Position numbers and translations under genes: made by a program. Below are positions 21,796-26,167 of a stretch of 26,167 nucleotides of DNA, piece by piece. The stretch's first letter is position 1. The number at the start of each line of letters is the position of its first letter. Below the pieces are notes generated by a model that was given only the letters and a program-made list of their open reading frames with translations, ran no database searches and had not been told where the DNA came from. The stretch covers positions 1 to 26,167 of the forward strand of contig JACQNW010000094.1 of NCBI GenBank assembly GCA_016202845.1, read 5' to 3'. The stretch is from Candidatus Aenigmatarchaeota archaeon (lineage in GTDB: Archaea > Aenigmatarchaeota > Aenigmatarchaeia > GW2011-AR5).

Positions 21796-22607
21796 TGACA
21801 AATTCAATTAGGAGCGAGGGAAGCGTGGGAGAGAACCTAGGTTCTCGCTCGTTTGAAATGAAATCATTCAAAAAAGTTTTTGCAGCCACTCCATTGCATC
21901 CAGGAAGCGGCCCGCTTCTTGCTTTCAAGCAAACTTTGTTAGCACTGCAGCCTCAGGCGCCCGCAAAGAAAAATGGCAAACAAGAGATTATGCCTTCATT
22001 TGTTGTTTCAGGACCTGCAGCAGATGTTGCCAAGCATGTTGCTGATTTGAAATATTTTATAACAGACAGCCCTGCATCTGCAGCTAGAGGGCTTTCAGTG
22101 TTTGAAAAAACAGTTGTTTTTGCAGACCAGCATTCCGCGATAAAAGCCCTTCCATCTATAGTGGATGCATCAAAAAACAATGAAAATTTTCTTTTTATTT
22201 GCTACAATACTGAAGAATATTCATTGGCTCCCATGATTCGTGCAGCCTACGTGGCCACAGCCTGCACAGCTTATCCTGAAGATTATATCGCAAAAGTAAA
22301 AAAAGCCATGCTAGAGGCTGGTGGTTTAAAATTCATTGAAATTTTGTGCCCTGACCCTAAGTCTGGTTTTGATGCGTCAAATGCAATAGAAGTGGGTCGT
22401 CTTGCAGTGGAATCCAGTTTGTGGCCTTTGTACGAATTTACAGACCAGCAGCTGACTCTGACTAAAAGGCCTATCAGGCTGGAACCTCTGGATAGGTATA
22501 CTTCTATACAAAAGAAATTTGAGAATTACAGCATGGAACAGATAGCAGCATGGCAGGAAAAAGTCAACAAAAGATGGAAGCTTCTTCTTGATGGGAGATT
22601 GGTTTAA
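21795..22607 (+). CDS. PorB-like beta subunit without TPP motif
   Basis: The 270-residue protein aligns by eye with the beta subunit of POR-type enzymes: LHPGSGPLLAFKQTLLAL matches the GHxxCxGCGxPLA start, and NNENFLFICYNTEEY matches the ilyIcYDNEaYmNTG block, then APMIRAAYVATACTAYPEDYIAKVKKAM and CPDPKSGF (family PCpxGW). Key residues are replaced: the TPP motif G-D-G-G reads ADQH (110-113), its distal DNE-Y-NTG reads NTEEYSLAP, and the first two cluster cysteines are gone (PGSG). TPP and cluster binding are not expected. Coupled by TAATG to the HTH gene before and the acetyltransferase relic after. Confidence 0.7.
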   Translation: MTNSIRSEGSVGENLGSRSFEMKSFKKVFAATPLHPGSGPLLAFKQTLLALQPQAPAKKNGKQEIMPSFVVSGPAADVAKHVADLKYFITDSPASAARGLSVFEKTVVFADQHSAIKALPSIVDASKNNENFLFICYNTEEYSLAPMIRAAYVATACTAYPEDYIAKVKKAMLEAGGLKFIEILCPDPKSGFDASNAIEVGRLAVESSLWPLYEFTDQQLTLTKRPIRLEPLDRYTSIQKKFENYSMEQIAAWQEKVNKRWKLLLDGRLV

Positions 22608-22998
22608 TGGGGTTAATAGAGATTCCAAATTTTGGAAAAGTTGCCATAGGCAGAGCAACCAGAGAAGACGTAGCGCAGGTCCAAACAATTGAAAATGAGG
22701 TTTGGGGTCCTGATGCTGTTTATCCGAAGGATCATCCCAATTCAGGCCAGAGGTTCGGAGATGTATGGGGTGAAAACGGCCTTGCATTCACGCAATATGA
22801 AGAGCTTTTTGAAATATTTCCCGCGGGCATAGAAGTTGTTTTTGACAGCGAAGGGAAACCTTATTTGTTTGGAGAAAAAGGAGAAAGGTTTGGGGAAAAT
22901 ACGGTTTCAAGCCTCTGGATCTGCCAAAAAAGCAGGAATGGAGCCCTGTAGAAGGCAGAAGGTCTGTAGAAATGACTCCAAAGATTTGGAGATTGTAA
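22607..22998 (+). pseudogene. GNAT acetyltransferase pseudogene (deletion and frameshift)
   Basis: The first frame gives VAIGRATREDVAQVQTIENE and PAGIEVVFDSEGKP, the N-terminal part of a large GNAT family, then shifts into nonsense and stops at 22951. From about 22890 a different frame continues as KYGFKPLDLPKKQEWSPVEG to a stop at 22996-22998, which is the GNAT C-terminal end. The acetyl-CoA core between them is deleted. One missing base in the GGGGAAAA run would account for the shift. Coupled by TAATG to the beta-like gene. A sequencing error could explain the shift but not the deletion. Confidence 0.65.
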
Positions 22999-23035
22999 TG
23001 CTTTTAATTTCTTAAGCTAATAAAACAACGAAGTA

Positions 23036-23262
23036 GAGTACCTCCGAAAGTGAAAACATATGGGTTTGCAATACATCCAGGATGGATTTTCATACTTTGG
23101 CTTTATAGCAAGCCAATGAAATAAGTTCTATATAACTTCATTGGTTGCTATACATCATAGATGCTTACACCTATGTGTGTCGGCATAGCCGACATGTGAA
23201 ACAAATAAATTATATCCTGTTTATTTATTTGGTTCATTATAACCCTGCTTTCGGAGGTACTC
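23036..23262. mobile_element. MITE-like element with 15-nt terminal inverted repeats
   Basis: GAGTACCTCCGAAAG at 23036-23050 faces its reverse complement at 23248-23262. Between them are three potential hairpins: TGAAAA/TTTTCA with an inner ATCCA/TGGAT (about 23051-23095), a long imperfect stem at 23105-23151 (ATAGCAA...TTGCTAT) and GTCGGC/GCCGAC near 23179-23193. No protein gene is present. It could be a non-autonomous transposon or a structured RNA. The right end overlaps the promoter of tRNA-Ser (ATTATAA at about 23236-23242). No clear target duplication flanks it. Confidence 0.45.
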
Positions 23263-23275
23263 AAATAAGCAATGT

Positions 23276-23505
23276 GCTGAGGTGGCAGAGCTTGGTCAAA
23301 GAGCCCCTTTCTCTTCTGCAGAAAGCAGCGCTTTCTGAGATCTCAGGCGAAGCCTGCAGATGAAAGAGAAGGGGCATGACTTAACGCGCAGGATTGCTAA
23401 AGCCCTTTGTGCATGTAAACGCACAAATCGCTTGCGGAAATAAGTTTCACTAAGCAAATATCCTGTTCCCGCAAGGGAGCGAGAGTTCAAATCTCTCCCT
23501 CAGCG
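23276..23505 (+). tRNA. tRNA-Ser(GCU) with two introns
   Basis: Exons are 23276-23299, 23384-23399 and 23460-23505, which join to 86 nt with a class II variable arm (TCCC-GCAA-GGGA). Acceptor GCTGAGG pairs with CCTCAGC, T-arm is GAGAG-TTCAAAT-CTCTC, anticodon loop TTGCTAA gives GCU, discriminator G. Intron 1 (84 nt, position 21/22) has a bulge-helix-bulge: GGTC/GACT central helix with AAA and TAA bulges, then a long GCCCC/GGGGC hairpin. Intron 2 (60 nt, 37/38) uses TTGC/GCAA. CCA is not encoded. The A12-C23 pair in the D-stem is mismatched. Four bases separate it from tRNA-Val, so they are probably co-transcribed. Confidence 0.88.
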
Positions 23506-23509
23506 CTAT

Positions 23510-23742
23510 GGGTCGGTGGTCTAGTACCAATCCCTTTCTTAAAAGAAAGGTCTTGGTGAACTCCAAAGAAAAGGAGTTTTAGCATATTAAAAATATGCCA
23601 GAAAATGGCTATGAGTTTCAGTAACTAGCAAACGTTGCCCTTACAAACCGATGTCCTTACGACATCTAGCTAAATGAGGCGAAGGCCGGCGGTTCGAACG
23701 AGTGAAGCAAAAGCTTCTCTTCCGAAATTCCGCCCCGACCCA
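23510..23742 (+). tRNA. tRNA-Val(UAC) with four introns
   Basis: Five exons, 23510-23524, 23606-23613, 23632-23645, 23677-23698 and 23729-23742, join to a 73-nt tRNA with every stem paired: GGGTCGG/CCGACCC, D-stem GTCT with TGAC, anticodon stem TTGCC/GGCGA with loop CTTACAA (UAC), T-arm GGCGG-TTCGAAT-CCGCC, discriminator A. Introns: 81 nt after position 15 (exact edge uncertain by one base), 18 nt at 23/24 with central helix GCTA/TAGC and inner GTT/AAC, 31 nt at 37/38 with GATGTC/GACATC hairpin, and 30 nt at 59/60 with central helix TTCG/CGAA. A T-run follows at about 23743-23757. Confidence 0.87.
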
Positions 23743-23772
23743 CTTTTAAGTTTTTTGTAGTCAATTATAGCA

Positions 23773-24126
23773 ATGCCAGACGGAACACAGATTGAAGAAA
23801 AAGCAAAGCAGTTCATGAATGTCAGGACATTGATTTTAACTACAATTCTCTCTGCGTTGGGTTTTGTTCTTGCTTTATTCTGGAATGATGCAATCAAGAC
23901 ATCAATAGAAAGTTTATTGCCTCCAGCCCAGACGGTAACAGCCAAATTCATGGTTGCATGGATGGTTACCGTTATAATAATATTTGTTGTTTACATCATT
24001 GTCCAGCTGAACAAGCTGACAGAAAAGCATATTATTCAGGAGCTGAAGAAAATCCAGAAAGAGGAAGACGAACACATAAAAGAAGTAGTCAAGCAGGAAA
24101 TCAAAGACAAAAAGAAGAAGGGGTAA
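23773..24126 (+). CDS. DUF5654-like two-helix membrane protein
   Basis: A 117-residue protein with two membrane helices (about 18-42, VRTLILTTILSALGFVLALF; and about 59-81, FMVAWMVTVIIIFVVYIIV) and a long, highly charged cytoplasmic coiled tail rich in Lys and Glu. The first helix and the following WNDAIKTSIESLLP are typical of DUF5654, a small archaeal membrane family of unknown function. ATG 23773 follows the tRNA-Val gene by 30 bases. Confidence 0.75.
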   Translation: MPDGTQIEEKAKQFMNVRTLILTTILSALGFVLALFWNDAIKTSIESLLPPAQTVTAKFMVAWMVTVIIIFVVYIIVQLNKLTEKHIIQELKKIQKEEDEHIKEVVKQEIKDKKKKG

Positions 24127-24165
24127 ATGTTACCTTTAAATAGTAACAAATGTTAATTAATTTTC

Positions 24166-25242
24166 ATGACTCATGATAGAAGGGAATTTTTAAACACATT
24201 TGCGTCATTAGGCTTTGGAACAGCTTTGATAGGAGCAGAGTTATTGTTTCCAGACGAAGCTTACGCTTATAGAATGACGGATTCTGTCAGTCCGAAGAGA
24301 AGAAAAAGGTCAAACAGAAAAGATACGAAATTCATTGTTTTACATACAACAGAAGCAAATGGAAGTAGCTCCCTTAACAACCTTACACGAGACGGAAAGG
24401 CAAGCTATATGATTGATACAAACGGCAAAGTTTACAAGATTATGAATCCAGATCAGATTTCTATAGGTTGCGGAAGAAGCATGTGGGATGGCCGCAGAAA
24501 TTTAGATAATTGGGCTATTAACATAGAAGTGGTGGGAAGACATAATACACGGCCAACGGCAAGTCAGTATTCTAGCTTGAGAGATCTGGTGCAAGACTTG
24601 CAAAAAACGTACGATATATCTGACAGGAATGTTATGCCTCACTCTCAGGTTGCTTACGGCCGTCCAAATAAATGGCACAGAAGGTCGCATAGAGGAAGAA
24701 AAAGATGCGGCATGCTTTTTGCAACAGATTCAGTAAGAGAAAGACTTGGATTATCTTCAAAACAAAGGGATGATCCTGATGTAGAAGAAGGAAGGTTAAT
24801 GGTTGCTGATCCTTATTTGCGCCAGGTGATATACGGAAGAGCAGTGCCTGAAAGAGAACCTGATGCTGTGAAAGAAGAAGTGGATGAAGATAAACATATT
24901 TTACGAATAGTTGAAAGAGGCCAAACTGTCTGGAGATATGCGGGAGATGAATTTGATGCAGAAACAACCATTTACATGCTCCCGGATGGAAGAGTAAGAA
25001 CCGGAGAAGAATTGCAAAAAGCAGGTTATGACTTTAGTCGTGTGCCGCCAGGTGTCCAAATGGCTGTTGGATATGTTTATGGTGGTCATGTCCACCCTGG
25101 TAGATCAGCATACGAGATAGCAGGCAGAGATTGGAATAATCCTTCCACACTTTACAGGCTGCCGGATAGGAGAATAATTACTGGCGACGATTTGGACTCT
25201 AGAGCTATACCAGATGGAACTCTTGTTCTGTTTAGAAAATAA
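24166..25242 (+). CDS. Tat-exported N-acetylmuramoyl-L-alanine amidase with LysM-like repeats
   Basis: The 358-residue protein starts with a twin-arginine signal (DRREFL, then a hydrophobic stretch to AYA), so it is exported folded. Residues 54-190 form an Amidase_2/PGRP domain: zinc ligands are probably His60 (FIVLHTTE), His159 (MPHSQV) and Cys181 (KRCGMLF), with Glu121 in INIEVVG. This family cuts the bond between muramic acid and the stem peptide of bacterial peptidoglycan. The C-terminus has two similar LysM-like units (about 246-300 and 307-356; VERGQTVWRYAG and VHPGRSAYEIAG, each with LPDxR and TGxxL). Archaea lack murein, so the target is probably bacterial or a pseudomurein-like wall. 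Confidence 0.78.
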   Translation: MTHDRREFLNTFASLGFGTALIGAELLFPDEAYAYRMTDSVSPKRRKRSNRKDTKFIVLHTTEANGSSSLNNLTRDGKASYMIDTNGKVYKIMNPDQISIGCGRSMWDGRRNLDNWAINIEVVGRHNTRPTASQYSSLRDLVQDLQKTYDISDRNVMPHSQVAYGRPNKWHRRSHRGRKRCGMLFATDSVRERLGLSSKQRDDPDVEEGRLMVADPYLRQVIYGRAVPEREPDAVKEEVDEDKHILRIVERGQTVWRYAGDEFDAETTIYMLPDGRVRTGEELQKAGYDFSRVPPGVQMAVGYVYGGHVHPGRSAYEIAGRDWNNPSTLYRLPDRRIITGDDLDSRAIPDGTLVLFRK

Positions 25243-25275
25243 TTATAAATACTGCACAAAAACAATTAGTTCTCA

Positions 25276-25722
25276 ATGCCTGCTAAAAAAAGAAGCCAGA
25301 GAAAAGCAAGGATAAATCAGCATTCTGCAGCAATGCCCTGGGACAGTTTGATGATACAGCTTATAGTAATACTGCTTATTCTGCTAATGCTAGCATTCGG
25401 TGCAGCATATTATGCGCCAATTCTGGCAGGCGGAGCTTATTTTGGTGACTATGAGGGACGATTAAGTGATCCTAACTATGACCAGCTTACAGAGGACAAC
25501 ACTGCAGGACAGGCATATATTAGGGATGCTGAAGGGCAACTTGTTGGAGGCACGGCAGGCGCTTTTCCTTTGGTAAGTGGTGAAGATATAGTAGGCTCGC
25601 ATGATGATTATCAGAACCAAATAGAATGCAATGATGGCATGGATAACGACAATGACGGCCTTTCAGACCTCGAAGATCAGGAATGCAAAAACTCATGGGA
25701 CACCTCTGAAAGCACTTTTTAA
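25276..25722 (+). CDS. single-pass membrane protein with CNDGxDND motif
   Basis: A 148-residue protein with a basic N-terminus (KKRSQRKARINQ), one membrane helix (about 28-50) and an acidic outer domain. Near the C-terminus CNDGMDNDNDGLSDLEDQEC matches the Cys-Asp-rich motif found in many archaeal and bacterial surface proteins and probably binds calcium. Orientation is inside-N by the positive-inside rule. ATG 25276 is preceded by an AATTATAAATAC TATA element at about 25240-25251. Function unknown. Confidence 0.65.
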   Translation: MPAKKRSQRKARINQHSAAMPWDSLMIQLIVILLILLMLAFGAAYYAPILAGGAYFGDYEGRLSDPNYDQLTEDNTAGQAYIRDAEGQLVGGTAGAFPLVSGEDIVGSHDDYQNQIECNDGMDNDNDGLSDLEDQECKNSWDTSESTF

Positions 25723-25730
25723 CAAAATTC

Positions 25731-25781
25731 TATTTATAAATCTTAAGCATAACATTATTCAGCTCTGTGGTCTAGAATAAT
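25731..25781 (+). promoter_or_regulatory. tRNA-Glu promoter and tRNA-like leader
   Basis: TATTTATAA (25731-25739) predicts a transcript start near 25761. The leader then begins GCTCTGTGGTCTAG (25762-25775), which matches the mature 5' end of the same tRNA at about 12 of 15 positions with one gap. Its GCTCTGT can pair with the 3' acceptor strand ACGGAGC with one G-U pair. Confidence 0.55.
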
Positions 25782-25972
25782 GCTCCAAACAAGTTATCAA
25801 TAATTTGTTGGCAAAGTTCGTCTAGCCCGGTCAGTGAACGGCGATCAAACTTGTTTTTATCGTCTCAACTGTTAGGATTTCGGCCTTTCGATAACCAGAT
25901 TGAAAGATCTGAGAGCTCTTTGCTCGTTGAAGAAGCAAGCCGACGGCACGGGTTCAAATCCCGTACGGAGCA
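25782..25972 (+). tRNA. tRNA-Glu(UUC) with three introns
   Basis: Exons 25782-25786, 25816-25833, 25874-25890 and 25938-25972 join to 75 nt. Acceptor GCTCCGT pairs perfectly with ACGGAGC, D-stem GTCT with GGAT, anticodon stem TCGGC/GCCGA with loop CTTTCGA (UUC), T-arm ACGGG-TTCAAAT-CCCGT, discriminator A. Intron 1 (29 nt) lies inside the acceptor strand at 5/6; its motif is TGCT/GGCA with CCA and AAG bulges and a five-base AACAA/TTGTT intron stem. Intron 2 (40 nt, 20b/21) has central helix CGGT/ACTG. Intron 3 (47 nt, 37/38) has CTTT/GAAG. The first exon is only five bases. Confidence 0.87.
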
Positions 25973-25973
25973 T

Positions 25974-26017
25974 TTAACCCCACCAAAACAAGTAACTTTA
26001 AATATTAGTGGGGTTAA
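25974..26017 (+). promoter_or_regulatory. ten-base inverted repeat around the promoter of the last gene
   Basis: TTAACCCCAC (25974-25983) and GTGGGGTTAA (26008-26017) are perfect inverted repeats 24 bases apart. A TTTAAATAT TATA element (25997-26005) lies between them, about 25 bases before ATG 26026. It could be an operator, or a terminator hairpin for tRNA-Glu. Confidence 0.45.
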
Positions 26018-26025
26018 CTATATGT

Positions 26026-26167
26026 ATGGTGTATCTGACAACTAAGAAAATCAAAGGAAAAGACTACTTGTACATTGTAAAGTCCGTTAAAATGCCTAAT
26101 GGCAATACTGAAAAACTGTCAAAAATGCTCGCAGGCAATGAAAAGAAGCTTTCTGTTAAAAAACTTG
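26026..26167 (+). CDS. partial gene, N-terminus only, unknown
   Basis: The frame MVYLTTKKIKGKDYLYIVKS and on runs 47 codons to the window end. It is basic and resembles, from memory, the N-terminal extension of archaeal Fic-type or related proteins that begin with a YLxxKKxKGKxY segment, but the diagnostic domain would lie outside the window. ATG 26026 is chosen for its 25-base distance to TTTAAATAT. The overlapping start at 26022 leads to an early stop. Confidence 0.4.
   Translation, partial: MVYLTTKKIKGKDYLYIVKSVKMPNGNTEKLSKMLAGNEKKLSVKKL

Noticed and set aside
22870..22998. Programmed frameshift in the acetyltransferase gene
   Set aside because: The acetyl-CoA core is deleted as well, so joining the frames would not yield a complete enzyme.
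23036..23262. CRISPR array
   Set aside because: The repeats are an inverted pair, not regularly spaced direct repeats; no array exists in the window.
23145..23490. Short open frames over the tRNA-Ser region
   Set aside because: They overlap tRNA exons and introns and the MITE-like element and have no protein-like features.
25761..25775. Start of a second, separate tRNA gene
   Set aside because: No D-loop GG, anticodon arm or T-arm follows in register before the tRNA-Glu exons; treated as leader or relic.

Overview
The window comes from an archaeon. Many genes have a TATA box 20-30 bases upstream of an ATG, as in leaderless transcription. Three tRNA genes carry bulge-helix-bulge introns. There is a class III (archaellin-type) pilin, an archaeal Lhr helicase with its partner phosphoesterase, archaeal pyrimidine genes, DUF5654, DUF4382 and PRC-barrel proteins. 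AT-rich DNA, small genes, toxin-antitoxin modules and gene relics would suit an uncultured DPANN-like lineage, but I cannot fix the phylum from this sequence.

Layout. 1-860: an acetyltransferase, a PIN-domain relic and a small antisense gene. 899-3967 (minus): an operon of a glutaminase homologue (EF-hand-like, glutaminase, ankyrin), a stand-alone ankyrin protein and an L-asparaginase. 3968-5867: type II methionine aminopeptidase, divergent from a MntA/HepT toxin-antitoxin pair. 5995-11119: a pyrimidine region with pyrC, then pyrD plus a phosphoribosyltransferase and an HD hydrolase on the minus strand, then a divergent orotate-PRTase-like gene and an OMP-decarboxylase-like gene. 11122-15844 (minus): lhr helicase, a winged-helix protein and an Lhr-type phosphoesterase. 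A zinc-ribbon/AbrB toxin-antitoxin cassette lies between lhr and a second, diverged copy of the lhr 3' end. 15907-19370: small secreted, membrane and surface proteins (Cys-rich mini-protein, tandem DUF4382 lipoprotein, MscL, pilin, PRC-barrel). 19475-22998: genes resembling all four subunits of a 2-oxoacid:ferredoxin oxidoreductase, each lacking signature catalytic residues, with an HTH gene and an acetyltransferase pseudogene. 23036-25972: a MITE-like element, tRNA-Ser(GCU), tRNA-Val(UAC), a DUF5654 protein, a Tat-exported peptidoglycan amidase, a membrane-anchored Asp-rich protein and tRNA-Glu(UUC). A partial gene starts at 26026.

The most notable items are these. (1) Nine introns occur in three tRNA genes: four in tRNA-Val (one only 18 nt) and one inside the acceptor stem of tRNA-Glu, whose first exon is 5 nt. 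The Glu transcript probably begins with a second, tRNA-like 5' half. (2) The oxidoreductase-like complex looks catalytically dead yet keeps intact reading frames and tight coupling. (3) The glutaminase homologue has animal-type domain order but lacks the SxxK lysine and four other active-site residues. (4) The lhr 3' end is duplicated around a toxin-antitoxin cassette. (5) An archaeal gene encodes an exported peptidoglycan amidase. Family calls were made by eye from motifs; no database search was run.
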